Positions 16,462 to 25,213 of a stretch of DNA of 55,432 nt are shown in pieces. Source of the stretch: CAYSWK01 sp964434735 (GTDB taxonomy: Archaea > Micrarchaeota > Micrarchaeia > Anstonellales > Bilamarchaeaceae). The notes beneath the pieces are model-generated. The model saw only the letters and a program-made list of their open reading frames with translations. It made no database searches and was not told the DNA's origin. Within the stretch, counting starts at the first letter, position 1, and each line of letters starts with the position of its first letter. The translations under genes and the position numbers were made by a program. The DNA lies in the NCBI GenBank assembly GCA_964434735.1, contig CAYSWK010000005.1, forward strand, positions 1 through 55,432. The letters are read 5' to 3'.

Positions 16462-17697
16462 ATGAAAATCACTTCTGTTTATGCCAGGCAAATTCTTGAT
16501 TCACGGGGAAACCCGACTGTTGAAGCAGAAGTCACTGCCAAGGAAGGCGTATTCAGGGGCGTAGCTCCAAGCGGGGCATCAACTGGCATCCATGAGGCAA
16601 TCGAGCTTCGTGATCGTTTGGAAAAACCGTACAATGGAAAAGGCGTTTTGCAGGCGGTAAAAAACGTCAATGAAATCATCGCGCCCGCATTGAAAGGAAA
16701 AACGTTCAAGGCGCAATTTGAAATAGACCAGATTATGCTTGAGCTTGACGGGACGCCAAACAAGTCAAAATTGGGCGCAAACGCAACCGTTGCCGTAAGC
16801 ATGGCAGCAGCGCGAACGTTGGCCGCATCAGCAAAAAAACCCTATTGGCAGTATTTAGGCGGATCCTCAATCCCAAAACCGATGTTCAACATCGTAAACG
16901 GCGGAAAGCACGCAGGAGGAAAATTGGCAATCCAGGAATTTATGATCATGCCTCAAGGTAAAACGATGGCGGAATCATTACGGATGGCAGCGGAAATTTA
17001 TCACATTTTAGGAAAACGGCTTGAGAAAAAATGCGGCCCAAGCGCACGAAACGTCGGCGATGAAGGAGGGTTTGCGCCCCCCTTGGATACGACTGAAGAA
17101 GCACTTGTTGAAATTCTTGCAGCCTGCGAAGAGGCAGGCTATGGCCATTCGGTGCAACTTGCCATGGACTGTGCGGCAAGCTCGTTTTATGATTCATTAA
17201 GGCGCTCATACACTATTGATGGAAATCAGATTTCAACCGGGCAGCTTCATGCTTACTACTTGGATTTGGTAAAACGATTTCCTATCACAAGCATTGAGGA
17301 CCCGTTCCACGAGGATGATTTTGCAGCGCATGCGGAATTTACCAAAGCAGTAAAATCAAAGGTGCGCGTAGTTGGTGACGATTTATTGGTTACAAATCCC
17401 AAACGGATCGTGAGTGCCATCCAGTTCCAGGCATGTACTGCGTTGCTATTAAAAGTAAATCAAATCGGCACGGTTACTGAAAGCCTTGCTGCATCGGAAT
17501 TATGCAAGAAAAACAATATGGAAGTCATTGTTTCGCACCGAAGCGGGGAAACGGAAGATACGTTTATTGCTGATTTTGCAGTCGGCATCAATGCTCAAGG
17601 GATAAAGACCGGTGCTCCCGCGCGCGGAGAACGTACTGCAAAGTACAATCAGCTTTTGAGGATTGAAGAAGCACTTGCAAAGCCCGTAAAGAAATGA
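16462..17697 (+). CDS. eno: Enolase
   Basis: 411 aa. Converts 2-phosphoglycerate to phosphoenolpyruvate. Metal ligands and catalytic residues are seen in AMDCAASSF, SIEDPFHEDD, VGDDLLVTN and LLLKVNQIG, and SHRSGETEDTFIADFAV closes the site. The N-terminal ARQILDSRGNPTVEAEV and GASTGIHEA loops are canonical. The start at 16462 (MKITSVYARQ) matches family N-termini; an in-frame TTG three codons earlier is unlikely. It heads a cluster with a small membrane protein 4 bp downstream and then a TPR-AAA ATPase. Confidence 0.96.
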   Translation: MKITSVYARQILDSRGNPTVEAEVTAKEGVFRGVAPSGASTGIHEAIELRDRLEKPYNGKGVLQAVKNVNEIIAPALKGKTFKAQFEIDQIMLELDGTPNKSKLGANATVAVSMAAARTLAASAKKPYWQYLGGSSIPKPMFNIVNGGKHAGGKLAIQEFMIMPQGKTMAESLRMAAEIYHILGKRLEKKCGPSARNVGDEGGFAPPLDTTEEALVEILAACEEAGYGHSVQLAMDCAASSFYDSLRRSYTIDGNQISTGQLHAYYLDLVKRFPITSIEDPFHEDDFAAHAEFTKAVKSKVRVVGDDLLVTNPKRIVSAIQFQACTALLLKVNQIGTVTESLAASELCKKNNMEVIVSHRSGETEDTFIADFAVGINAQGIKTGAPARGERTAKYNQLLRIEEALAKPVKK

Positions 17698-17701
17698 TTC
17701 T

Positions 17702-18058
17702 ATGATTTTTGGACTTATTGCATTTGCAAGCGGCATACTAGGAGGCATCGGCAATATCATTGCCGTAATAGGTGCTTTTTCACATTCGCTTTTTTTCATG
17801 GTGCTTGGCGCCGTATTAGTCATCATGTCAGAATGTTTTTCACTCGTTGTTTTTTGGCACCAAGATGAGTTGCACAAGCGCGAGTTTAAGCGCAACCTTT
17901 TTGGCAACATCGGTTCTGCGCTTGCATTTCCTCTCCTTCTTGGACTTCTTGTTTTCATGTCGCCGCAAGGAAAGGACCTTTCATTTGCAGGAACAGTGGG
18001 GGTGCTCGCTCTTTTTAAAAGCGTTTCCATAGTAATAAAAGCAACTACGACGGATTGA
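17702..18058 (+). CDS. Small membrane protein, about four helices
   Basis: 118 aa. Hydrophobic segments at about residues 3-22, 26-48, 68-85 and 95-112 suggest four membrane spans with a charged cytoplasmic loop (HQDELHKREFKRN). It starts 4 bp after enolase and ends 9 bp before the TPR-AAA gene, so all three are probably one transcript. No family is recognised. Confidence 0.7.
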   Translation: MIFGLIAFASGILGGIGNIIAVIGAFSHSLFFMVLGAVLVIMSECFSLVVFWHQDELHKREFKRNLFGNIGSALAFPLLLGLLVFMSPQGKDLSFAGTVGVLALFKSVSIVIKATTTD

Positions 18059-18067
18059 GGATTCCTT

Positions 18068-19855
18068 ATGGTCGATTATCGCAAACCAAACCCGATTGAC
18101 GCAAAAACTTATTACCAGCTTGGTAACGATTACTACGAGAAAAGCGAGTTTGAGGATGCAATCAAGAATTACAATATGGCAATCCTCCTTAACCCCATTT
18201 TCTCAGAAGCATATTTCAACCGCGCACTTTCACAGTACCAATTGAAGAATTTTGACAAGAGCATTGCAGACTATACTAAAAGCGCCGAGCTCGACCCTCA
18301 GAACCCGATCATTTACAATAACAGGGGAGATGCATACTACCGAAAGCAGGACTACCAGTCAGCAGTGAAGGATTATGACAAGGCCATTTCACTTAATCCT
18401 AATTATTTGAAAGCATTTTACAACCGAGGTTTAAGCTACGCCTCAATCGAGGAATATGAAAAGGCGATTGAGGATTTTTCAAAAGTGGTTGAACTTAAAG
18501 CGGATTTTGCGGAAGCGTACCATTTGCGTGGGCTTGCATATGAATATGCGGGTGCCATTTCAAGCGCCATTGCCGATTACGAGAAGGCCCTTGAACTCAA
18601 TCCATCTTTGGCTGAGGCAAAGACCCACCTTGAAGGCGCAAAGGCAAAGGAAGGCCAATCAAGCGGTGGCGGAGGCGGTTCTGGAGGAGGCGACTCAAAG
18701 GATGGCAAGGCAGCAGACATCAAGCTCCTTTCAAAACCAAACATGAGCTTTGAAGATGTTGCAGGTATGCACAAGATGAAGGAGGAAATTCGCCAATCGG
18801 TCGTTTACCCTATGGCAGACCCCGAACTTGCCAGAAAATACGGAAAGCTTGGTGGCGGCGGTGTTTTGATGTACGGGCCTCCTGGTTGCGGTAAGACCTT
18901 TATCGTAAAGGCAGCAGCAGGCGAATGCAAATCCGGATTCATCAACGCAAAACTTTCTGATTTATTGGACATGTATGTAGGTAATACTGAAAAGAACATC
19001 CACAAAGTGTTTGAGCTTGCGCGAAAGAACACCCCCTGTATGCTCTTTTTCGATGAAGTTGACGCAATCGGTGGCCGCCGTGACCAGGGTGAAGGCGCAC
19101 AGTACATGAAAATGGCAGTTAACCAGATGCTTTACGAAATGGACGGCGTTGAGGCAAACAACCAGAATGTGTTGGTCATTGCCGCAACAAACGCACCATG
19201 GGATGTCGACCCCGCGCTTCGTCGCTCGGGCCGTTTCTCAAAAACCATTTTCACACCTGCACCCGACATGGAATCCCGTTATGAAATGTTCAAATTGCAT
19301 TCACGAAAGCGCCCCGTAGACAAGGGAATCCCCTATTGGGGTTTGGCAGCGGCAACGATGGAATATGCTGCGGCAGACATTAAGGCAATTTGCGATGAGG
19401 CAGCCACGTTCCCCTGGATGGAGGCATTCAAGGGAATTCAGGAAAAGACTGCCAACTACATTAAGCAAGGAATTGACCCAAAGGAAGCAGAGAACCGTGC
19501 GCGCACCGAAGTTAAGCAGCGAAACATATCCGTTGCCGATTACGTAAATGCAATTAGAAAGAAACGCTCATCACTCCCTCCTTGGTACGGCCAGGCGAAA
19601 AAGCAGATCGGAAAGCAGGAGGAAGTAACCATTGTTGACGGTAAGGAGCACAAGAAGGTCACTGAAAGCAAAATGGCGCAGGCTGAAAAAGAGGCGTTCC
19701 GCGACCTTTTGAAGGTCATAGATTCAAGGAACCAATGGCACTACAAGACCAGCGTTGAAATCGTCAAGCAGATTGCGCTTGTTATCCCTATGCTCGTTGG
19801 CCCCGTTGCTGCAGGATATGTTGGCGTAACGAATATGTTCAACAAGAAGAAATAA
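18068..19855 (+). CDS. TPR-repeat AAA+ ATPase, probably membrane-tethered
   Basis: 595 aa. About five tetratricopeptide repeats fill residues 10-195 (NPIDAKTYYQLGNDYYEKSE, then YFNRALSQY, YNNRGDAYY, FYNRGLSYA and YHLRGLAYE). A Gly/Ser linker follows at about 198-211. The AAA domain has Walker A GPPGCGKT (270-277), Walker B FFDEVD (D329, E330), sensor 1 ATNAPWD and arginine-finger LRRSGRF. The C-terminal IALVIPMLVGPVAAGYVGV is a likely membrane anchor. TPRs probably capture a partner that the AAA ring remodels or extracts. This order of parts is unusual; the AAA core resembles katanin/Vps4/FtsH-type classical AAA domains. Confidence 0.85.
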   Translation: MVDYRKPNPIDAKTYYQLGNDYYEKSEFEDAIKNYNMAILLNPIFSEAYFNRALSQYQLKNFDKSIADYTKSAELDPQNPIIYNNRGDAYYRKQDYQSAVKDYDKAISLNPNYLKAFYNRGLSYASIEEYEKAIEDFSKVVELKADFAEAYHLRGLAYEYAGAISSAIADYEKALELNPSLAEAKTHLEGAKAKEGQSSGGGGGSGGGDSKDGKAADIKLLSKPNMSFEDVAGMHKMKEEIRQSVVYPMADPELARKYGKLGGGGVLMYGPPGCGKTFIVKAAAGECKSGFINAKLSDLLDMYVGNTEKNIHKVFELARKNTPCMLFFDEVDAIGGRRDQGEGAQYMKMAVNQMLYEMDGVEANNQNVLVIAATNAPWDVDPALRRSGRFSKTIFTPAPDMESRYEMFKLHSRKRPVDKGIPYWGLAAATMEYAAADIKAICDEAATFPWMEAFKGIQEKTANYIKQGIDPKEAENRARTEVKQRNISVADYVNAIRKKRSSLPPWYGQAKKQIGKQEEVTIVDGKEHKKVTESKMAQAEKEAFRDLLKVIDSRNQWHYKTSVEIVKQIALVIPMLVGPVAAGYVGVTNMFNKKK

Positions 19856-19867
19856 TTTTTTTCTTTT
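19853..19867 (+). terminator. T-rich terminator tract after the TPR-AAA gene
   Basis: TAATTTTTTTCTTTT directly follows the coding region. Confidence 0.4.
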
Positions 19868-19876
19868 ACCCATATC

Positions 19877-19885
19877 CTTTATAAT
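19877..19885 (+). promoter_or_regulatory. TATA box of pyrC
   Basis: CTTTATAAT is centred 25-26 bp before the ATG at 19906 with no SD, which fixes that start over an upstream TTG. Confidence 0.6.
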
Positions 19886-19905
19886 CTTCTTTGCACGAGT
19901 TTTTC

Positions 19906-21054
19906 ATGATACTCAAAAATGCCCGCGTTTTCATAAACGGGGAATTCATGGAAAAAGATATTACCATCGAGGATGGCCTTATTTCTGAAATTGGGACTGC
20001 AAAATCTTCCCGAGATGTTTTTGACTGCAAGGGGATGCACCTTCTCCCCGGGCTCATCGACCCTCATGTTCATTTGCGTGAGCCTGGAGATATGAAAAAG
20101 GAGGATTTTACAACGGGCACAAGCGCAGCTTTAGCAGGAGGGTTTACCAGCGTGTGCGACATGCCAAACAATCGAGTTCCCATAACTACGAAGGAACGTT
20201 ATCTTGAAAAGCAGGCACTGGTAAAAAAGAAGGCAAAGTGCAACGTATTTCTTTCCATGGCAGGGGTTGATGAAAATTATTCTGAAGTTAAGGATGCACA
20301 ACCTACGTTCCTTAAACTTTATTTAGGACATACGACTGGCGGTCTCATTATTGAAGATGAACGGGTTATTTCAAAACATTTTGGGAAGTTTGCAAAAGAC
20401 AAGCCATTGGTTGTTCATTCTGAAGACATTAAAATGACTCATCGACTCGTACGATATGCACGAACGTATGAGAATAGGATGCACCTTGCGCATGCCCATA
20501 CGGCCGACCAGGTACGTACGGTAAAAACCTTGCCGCGCGGCAGTGTTGAAGTTGCGCCGCATCATCTGTTCCTTGACAAGAAATACTGCCGTAAGCACAA
20601 GGAACTTTGTGAAGTGAAGCCGCCTTTGCAAAAACCTGAAGTCGCATCGGATTTGTGGACGGTGCTTCAAAAAGTAGATTGCATTGCAACTGATCACGCG
20701 CCCCATACGCTTGCTGATAAGAAGGAAGGCGCATTCGGGTTTCCCGGGCTTGAAACGTCATTAGCAGTGATGCTCAAAGGCTATTTTGAAGGCAAATACA
20801 CCTTTGAATGGCTTATTGATTGTATGAGCCGAAACCCTGCACGTATTTTCAACCTTGAAAAAAGGGGAATGATTGAAGTTGGAAACCATGCAGACCTTAC
20901 TCTCGTTGACTTGCATAAGGAATGGACCGTAAAGGGCGAAGAGTTGGAAACAAAATGCAAATGGTCTCCCTTTGAAGGCTGGACGTTGAAAGGAAAAGCG
21001 CATTCCGTATGGGTTGGCGGAAAACAAAAAATGGAAGAATTTGAGGTTTTCTAA
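19906..21054 (+). CDS. pyrC: Dihydroorotase
   Basis: 382 aa amidohydrolase of pyrimidine synthesis (carbamoyl-aspartate to dihydroorotate). Zinc ligands are seen in DPHVHLREPGD, the carboxylated lysine in FLKLYLG, further His ligands in VVHSEDI and LAHAHTA, and the catalytic Asp in ATDHAPHT. CDMPNN and FGFPGLET are family hallmarks. The start is set by the TATA box 26 bp upstream. The other pyrimidine genes are not nearby. Confidence 0.95.
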   Translation: MILKNARVFINGEFMEKDITIEDGLISEIGTAKSSRDVFDCKGMHLLPGLIDPHVHLREPGDMKKEDFTTGTSAALAGGFTSVCDMPNNRVPITTKERYLEKQALVKKKAKCNVFLSMAGVDENYSEVKDAQPTFLKLYLGHTTGGLIIEDERVISKHFGKFAKDKPLVVHSEDIKMTHRLVRYARTYENRMHLAHAHTADQVRTVKTLPRGSVEVAPHHLFLDKKYCRKHKELCEVKPPLQKPEVASDLWTVLQKVDCIATDHAPHTLADKKEGAFGFPGLETSLAVMLKGYFEGKYTFEWLIDCMSRNPARIFNLEKRGMIEVGNHADLTLVDLHKEWTVKGEELETKCKWSPFEGWTLKGKAHSVWVGGKQKMEEFEVF

Positions 21055-21055
21055 A

Positions 21056-21511
21056 TTATTTCCTTGTAACTGAAACGGTTGGTGCGCCTTCTTCGTTTTC
21101 TTGTGCGATTACATCAAAGCGCGCGTACCCTTGAGCAGGAGCATCTATTGTTTCAAAGTTTACGGGGAAACGGACGGGTTTTACGAATTCGCTCAGTTTA
21201 TTGCCGTCGATTTTAACGCTGAAGATGATCTCTCCACCTGTTCGGGCCCCATTGGGTACAAAACGAATGCTTTGGGTGTTTTCAGGCACAAATACTTCAG
21301 CAGCAAGCATTGATCCGGCACCAAGGTTTCCAACGCTGTTTATGCTGCTTGCAAGTCGCGTTACTGCAAGTTCTGCTTGTAATACCTTCAATTCTTGGTT
21401 CGTTTCATTCGACTTGAAGTATACAGTAACAAGAATGGGGATGAATACTAAAAGTATGATCCCTACGATTACAAGCAGTTCTGTGCTTACTTGGCCTTTA
21501 GTGTGTCTCAT
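21056..21511 (-). CDS. Type IV pilin-like protein with class III signal peptide
   Basis: 151 aa. The N-terminus MRHTKGQVSTELLVIVG has the archaeal prepilin pattern: short basic leader, Gly, then QxSxE followed by a hydrophobic helix. Cleavage is expected after Gly6 by an EppA/PibD-type peptidase. The rest is beta-rich, as in pilin head domains. It overlaps the upstream CBS gene by 4 nt (ATGA) and so is co-translated, which is a surprising partner for a surface protein. It could be a pilus subunit or a minor pseudopilin. Confidence 0.85.
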   Translation of the reverse strand: MRHTKGQVSTELLVIVGIILLVFIPILVTVYFKSNETNQELKVLQAELAVTRLASSINSVGNLGAGSMLAAEVFVPENTQSIRFVPNGARTGGEIIFSVKIDGNKLSEFVKPVRFPVNFETIDAPAQGYARFDVIAQENEEGAPTVSVTRK

Positions 21512-22587
21512 TCTTCTTCACTGTGTATTTGTTTATTCGCCTTTTTATCCTTTTGCTTTGAGAGGATTACCTGCAATTCATGGGCAATTTGGGCTGCCAT
21601 CTCATGGTGCGTATGTGCTTCGCTTTCTACACTATGAGGGCGGTTGTCAAGTTCAAAGAAGAGTTTTCCTTGGAACACAGACTTATTCTTCTTTACATGG
21701 AGTGAAAGGTGCGTTACGAAAAGCGATTTTCCGTACTTTTCAAGCACGGGCTCGATCTCGTCACGAATTTCAGTTTCATACATTTCTTTTTCAGAAGCAT
21801 CAAGCCCGCTTATCGGGAAGGGGGGCTTTTTGTTCGAGAGAGTTATCATTTGCTTGAAAATATCCGTTGCGCTAATTATTCCTTTAGGTACGCCGCCGTC
21901 AGTTACGAGGAGCGAAGAAACCCGCGCCTTCACCATAAGTTGTGCCGCATCTTCTAATGATTTGGTTACTTCTATCGAGTTGACGCCTTCGCGTACAAAT
22001 TCGGATATTGCAAGTTTTTCAATGTTCGCAGCATCATCTCGGATCGTATCTCGTTTTCCTTTTGAAGGGTTCCCGATTCCGACAAGATCATAGGTCGAAA
22101 TAATCCCAAAGGGTACGCCGTTTCGCGTTGCAATTAGTTTTCGTGTGCCTTTTTCCCGCATTTGGTTTCGTGCTTCAGCAAGGCTTTGTTTTTGGTCAAT
22201 GGAATATACGGGCGTGTTCATAACTTCTTTCACGCCTTTTTTGGGCACGGTGCGTTCCTGAAGTAATTTTTCAATAAGGTCCGTACGTGTGCTTATTTCG
22301 CTTACACGCCCCTTTTGTACAGGAAGTGCCTTGAAGTGCCCCGCAAGAAATGACTGGCAGGCCTCAAGAACGCTTGAGTTTTCCATAAGAACCGGTGTTC
22401 GTATGACAATCGTTTCGCATTTGGTCTTGCTTACGTCCCCAAGTCCAAATCGCGCGTTTCTGTCATCAATTATCCCTGCAAATTGTCCTTCCTTCATAAT
22501 TATGACGGCGGGCGATTTTGAGAGGGCATCAAAAGCCTTAGATACTGGTTCTTGTGCATCAAGCACGGGTGCAGGGTGTGATTTCAT
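21508..22587 (-). CDS. Four-CBS-domain protein with HPF/RaiA-like C-terminus
   Basis: 359 aa from ATG 22587, preceded by GGAG with 8 nt spacing; an ATG three codons upstream (22596) is an alternative. Four CBS motifs can be read (VIIMKEGQFAGIIDD, LPVQKGRVSEISTRTDL, IATRNGVPFGIISTYDL, LVTDGGVPKGIISATDI), normally two Bateman modules that bind adenine nucleotides. The last about 100 residues (HLSLHVKKNKSVFQGKLFFE, then an acidic helix and MAAQIAHELQVIL) resemble the ribosome-hibernation factor HPF/RaiA fold. An energy-sensing ribosome silencer is a plausible inference. It shares a TATA region with scpA and is followed by the pilin gene. Confidence 0.75.
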   Translation of the reverse strand: MKSHPAPVLDAQEPVSKAFDALSKSPAVIIMKEGQFAGIIDDRNARFGLGDVSKTKCETIVIRTPVLMENSSVLEACQSFLAGHFKALPVQKGRVSEISTRTDLIEKLLQERTVPKKGVKEVMNTPVYSIDQKQSLAEARNQMREKGTRKLIATRNGVPFGIISTYDLVGIGNPSKGKRDTIRDDAANIEKLAISEFVREGVNSIEVTKSLEDAAQLMVKARVSSLLVTDGGVPKGIISATDIFKQMITLSNKKPPFPISGLDASEKEMYETEIRDEIEPVLEKYGKSLFVTHLSLHVKKNKSVFQGKLFFELDNRPHSVESEAHTHHEMAAQIAHELQVILSKQKDKKANKQIHSEEE

Positions 22588-22624
22588 ACTCTTCATCTCC
22601 AGAAAATCAGGTTTAACTGATACT

Positions 22625-22635
22625 GTTATAAAAAC
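22625..22635. promoter_or_regulatory. TATA box serving scpA and probably the CBS gene
   Basis: GTTATAAAAAC is centred 26 bp before the scpA ATG (22655). Read on the other strand it would place a start near 22603, giving the CBS gene a leader of about 16 nt that contains GGAG. Confidence 0.55.
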
Positions 22636-22654
22636 GAATATCTTAATAAAGTTC

Positions 22655-23371
22655 ATGGAATCGGTTGTTAGTTTTGCATCCATGGTTGAGAAACCGACGT
22701 GGAAGGAAATTCTTCTTGATGCAATTCATTCAAAAAAACTTGATCCTTGGAACATTGACCTTACGCAAGTTGCCGACGAGTTTATCTCAAGAATAAAGAA
22801 AATGGAAACGCTTGATTTTGTCATTCCTGCTAATGTCATTCTTGCAGCCTCCATTCTTCTTCGCTATAAAAGTGATTATTTCAGGGCGGCAGATGCGGCA
22901 GCGCAGCTTGCAGATTTTCCCATGGAGGAACCTTCCGTTGCTTTTGAGGAAGTGCCGACGCTTTCAATGGTTGCGCGCATTCCTCCAAAAAGCCCTATTA
23001 CGCTTGTTGATTTGGTCAAGGAGATGGAATCCATTATCCGATATGAGGGAGAGTATGTCCCCAAGCAAAAACGGCTTGTTGACGATTCTGTGCCGTTTGT
23101 TTTGCCCGTCCAATCTTTCGATATCGAGAAAAATATGGATGCGTTAGTTGAAGATTTGCACGTACAGGCCGACCCTGAAGGGTATGTCCTTTTTTCAAAA
23201 ATTATTGAAGGCAAGGCACCTCGTGAAATTATTTACTCCCTTCTTTCGCTTTTGCACCTTACTCAGAAGGAAAAAGTTGATTTGCGCCAGGACCAGATGT
23301 TCGGTGAAATTTTCATTCACGTAAGAAAAGAAGGTCAAAAATCAGAAAAAGAAACTGCAATCGAGCATTGA
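22655..23371 (+). CDS. scpA: Segregation and condensation protein A (kleisin)
   Basis: 238 aa. The N-terminal WKEILLDAIHSKKLDPWNIDLTQVADEFI and SILLRYKSDYF match ScpA, the kleisin that bridges SMC heads in chromosome condensation. The C-terminal winged helix is seen in GKAPREIIYSLLSLLHLTQKEKVDLRQ. The start at 22655 is fixed by a TATA box 26 bp upstream; the frame extends upstream only through the promoter. An internal ATG (MVEKPTW) is an alternative. SMC is not in the window. Confidence 0.9.
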   Translation: MESVVSFASMVEKPTWKEILLDAIHSKKLDPWNIDLTQVADEFISRIKKMETLDFVIPANVILAASILLRYKSDYFRAADAAAQLADFPMEEPSVAFEEVPTLSMVARIPPKSPITLVDLVKEMESIIRYEGEYVPKQKRLVDDSVPFVLPVQSFDIEKNMDALVEDLHVQADPEGYVLFSKIIEGKAPREIIYSLLSLLHLTQKEKVDLRQDQMFGEIFIHVRKEGQKSEKETAIEH

Positions 23372-23408
23372 TTATTTTTAATAAATAGAAGAAAGAGAAA
23401 AGAAAAAA

Positions 23409-23780
23409 TTACAACATTTCCTTTGTTGGCTTTGGCTTGCTCTTGACAATTTTTACGTTGCCAGGTGCAAGAAGAATTTTTTCATTGGTTAAAAGTGCAA
23501 TGTCCCCATTTGTTTTCATGGTGTGTTGCTTGAGTTTGCCAATGATTGTCTTGAGCCTGTTTGGTTGCTTTGAGAGAGGCATCACATTAAGGATAATTAC
23601 GTTCTTTTGTGTGAGCTCGCGCATTGCAAGGTCTGCATCTCCTTCATTTCTAAGGTCTACTTGTTTGATATAGTAGTCTGCAGGAGGATTAATTGCATCT
23701 CCATCAGCGCCCATTACTTCTTCAAGATTAGGAACTTCTTGTTCTTGGTCTTTTCCAAATAGTTTGTCTAACAATCCCAT
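23409..23780 (-). CDS. sepF: SepF, membrane anchor of the FtsZ ring
   Basis: 123 aa. An amphipathic membrane-targeting N-terminus (MGLLDKLFGK) and a linker precede the compact SepF domain (YYIKQVDLRNEGDADLAM to MKTNGDIALLTNEKILLAP). Archaeal SepF ties FtsZ filaments to the membrane, so this organism probably divides with FtsZ. AGGTGG 5 nt before the ATG is a clear SD. The 3' end faces scpA 37 bp away. Confidence 0.92.
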   Translation of the reverse strand: MGLLDKLFGKDQEQEVPNLEEVMGADGDAINPPADYYIKQVDLRNEGDADLAMRELTQKNVIILNVMPLSKQPNRLKTIIGKLKQHTMKTNGDIALLTNEKILLAPGNVKIVKSKPKPTKEML

Positions 23781-23929
23781 TGTACCACCTGACGATTATT
23801 TTATGAGCACATTTGTGCCACGCGTCAGTAATTACAACGTGACTCTTTTTAAAGTGAAGTTCTTGGAGTTTGCGAGGAGGCCCTCATCTTGTTTAAATAG
23901 TTTTCCATCGAATTCCAATCGTTGATCAT
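23781..23929. promoter_or_regulatory. Divergent promoter region of sepF with dyads
   Basis: 149 bp. A TATA-like TTTAAA near 23850 could give sepF a leader of about 45 nt. GTTTAAATAG at 23891-23900 serves the plus-strand gene. A dyad GCACATTTGTGC occupies 23807-23818 within the possible sepF leader. The rest shows nothing recognisable. Confidence 0.4.
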
Positions 23930-24784
23930 ATGTTCTCAACACTCGCAGCATCAGCAAGGGCATTTGCCAGGAATCCTCTCAATTTCATTCTTCAGACATT
24001 TTATTGCGGCGTCTTTAACGTCGTAGCAGTGTTTGCTGGGCTTGGATTGTTCCTGTTTCTTTTGTATTTTGCTTTGCTTATTAGCGTACCTATGTCTCCA
24101 ACAGTTCTTGGAATGCTTCTTATTCCCGCACTATTTGTTTTTCTTCTTGTGTCTTCTGGTTTTCAAGGCTCGCTTGCACGAAGTTATTCTTCTGCGCTTA
24201 AAGGGGTTTGTATTCATTTTAGTGATTTTTTTGAGTTTGCCGTCAAAAGATCTTTCTCATTTTTTGGACTTTTCATCACATTCCTTTTTTTCAGCAGCCT
24301 TTCGATGATCCCTTTTGCAGTGACTCATTTTGTACTTGAGGACAGTTTCCCTTCCCTTTCAGTCCTTAAGACACTCTCGCTTGTGGCGTCTGCATTTGGC
24401 ATTTTATTTTCAATCGTACTTGTTTTCCCGATGCTTGTTTCAATGGGCGCTTTTAACGCCAATTTCAAATCTGCATTGGGCCATTCGATTAAGCTTGCAA
24501 AATCCCAGCACATTCTTGCCTTGATCATGTGCGTGCTTATCGTTATCTCAGGATTGCTTATTGTTGTTCCGTTTGCAAACATCTTGTCAATTCTTGTTTT
24601 CCTCCCTGTATTATATGGCGCGTATATTTTGAGTTATCAACGCACGGTATTTGGGACGACTTCCGTTTACCAGGAACCCCAGCCTTCATCTCGGCCCGCA
24701 GTTGCGCCAGTTCCTTCCAAACGCCCAAGCCAGCCCGCGCCATCGCGCCGCAAGTTCGGAAGGAAGCACGAAGGATTGATTTAA
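23930..24784 (+). CDS. Polytopic membrane protein with Pro-rich basic tail
   Basis: 284 aa. About six hydrophobic segments cover residues 15-240 (for example FNVVAVFAGLGLFLFLLYFA, LALIMCVLIVISGLLIVVP). The C-terminal about 45 residues are Pro/Ser/Arg-rich (QPSSRPAVAPVPSKRPSQPA) and end RRKFGRKHEGLI, probably a cytoplasmic tail. A TATA box is about 35 bp upstream. No family is identified with confidence. Confidence 0.7.
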   Translation: MFSTLAASARAFARNPLNFILQTFYCGVFNVVAVFAGLGLFLFLLYFALLISVPMSPTVLGMLLIPALFVFLLVSSGFQGSLARSYSSALKGVCIHFSDFFEFAVKRSFSFFGLFITFLFFSSLSMIPFAVTHFVLEDSFPSLSVLKTLSLVASAFGILFSIVLVFPMLVSMGAFNANFKSALGHSIKLAKSQHILALIMCVLIVISGLLIVVPFANILSILVFLPVLYGAYILSYQRTVFGTTSVYQEPQPSSRPAVAPVPSKRPSQPAPSRRKFGRKHEGLI

Positions 24785-24848
24785 TTTTTCTAGCCTGTTT
24801 TCTACGTAATGCCTTGATTTTTATTTTCTTCTTTTCCTTATTTCCCTT

Positions 24849-25163
24849 ATGAAAAGACTTTATTCGTGCGACTTGAAAGGGGGTAAGCCCGCATTGCTTA
24901 AGATTCTTGAGGCAGAGCCTTACGCGGATGATAGTTTTGCGCGTGTCGGCTATATCATGCGTGAAGGGAAAGTATTGGGTGAGGATGCTGCGAAATTGTA
25001 CGTGTTCATGAATGCTGCAGACGATTTTGTCAAAAAGGCTGATGAAAAGTTAAAGGGCGTTCTCTCACTTACTATCGTAAGCGGTGCCGATGAAATTCGC
25101 ATTATCACAAAAATTGAGGAAATGGAAAATAACGCTCAATCGGGTTTGAGTTTGTTTGATTAA
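24849..25163 (+). CDS. Conserved-looking small hypothetical protein
   Basis: 104 aa, acidic and soluble. It begins MKRLYSCDLKGGKPALLKIL and has alternating helix and strand character with no recognised motif. A T/A-rich TATA-like element lies about 26 bp upstream and a T tract follows the stop. The function is unknown. Confidence 0.65.
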   Translation: MKRLYSCDLKGGKPALLKILEAEPYADDSFARVGYIMREGKVLGEDAAKLYVFMNAADDFVKKADEKLKGVLSLTIVSGADEIRIITKIEEMENNAQSGLSLFD

Positions 25164-25173
25164 TTTTTTTTGC
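25160..25173 (+). terminator. T-rich terminator tract
   Basis: The stop codon is followed by TTTTTTTT. Confidence 0.4.
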
Positions 25174-25213
25174 ATTACATTTCATTTTTATTCCTTTACT
25201 GTATTGGTAAACC

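Noticed and set aside
21201..21857. 218-codon plus-strand ORF
   Set aside because: It lies opposite the pilin and CBS genes, whose motifs are clear; the composition looks like a shadow frame.
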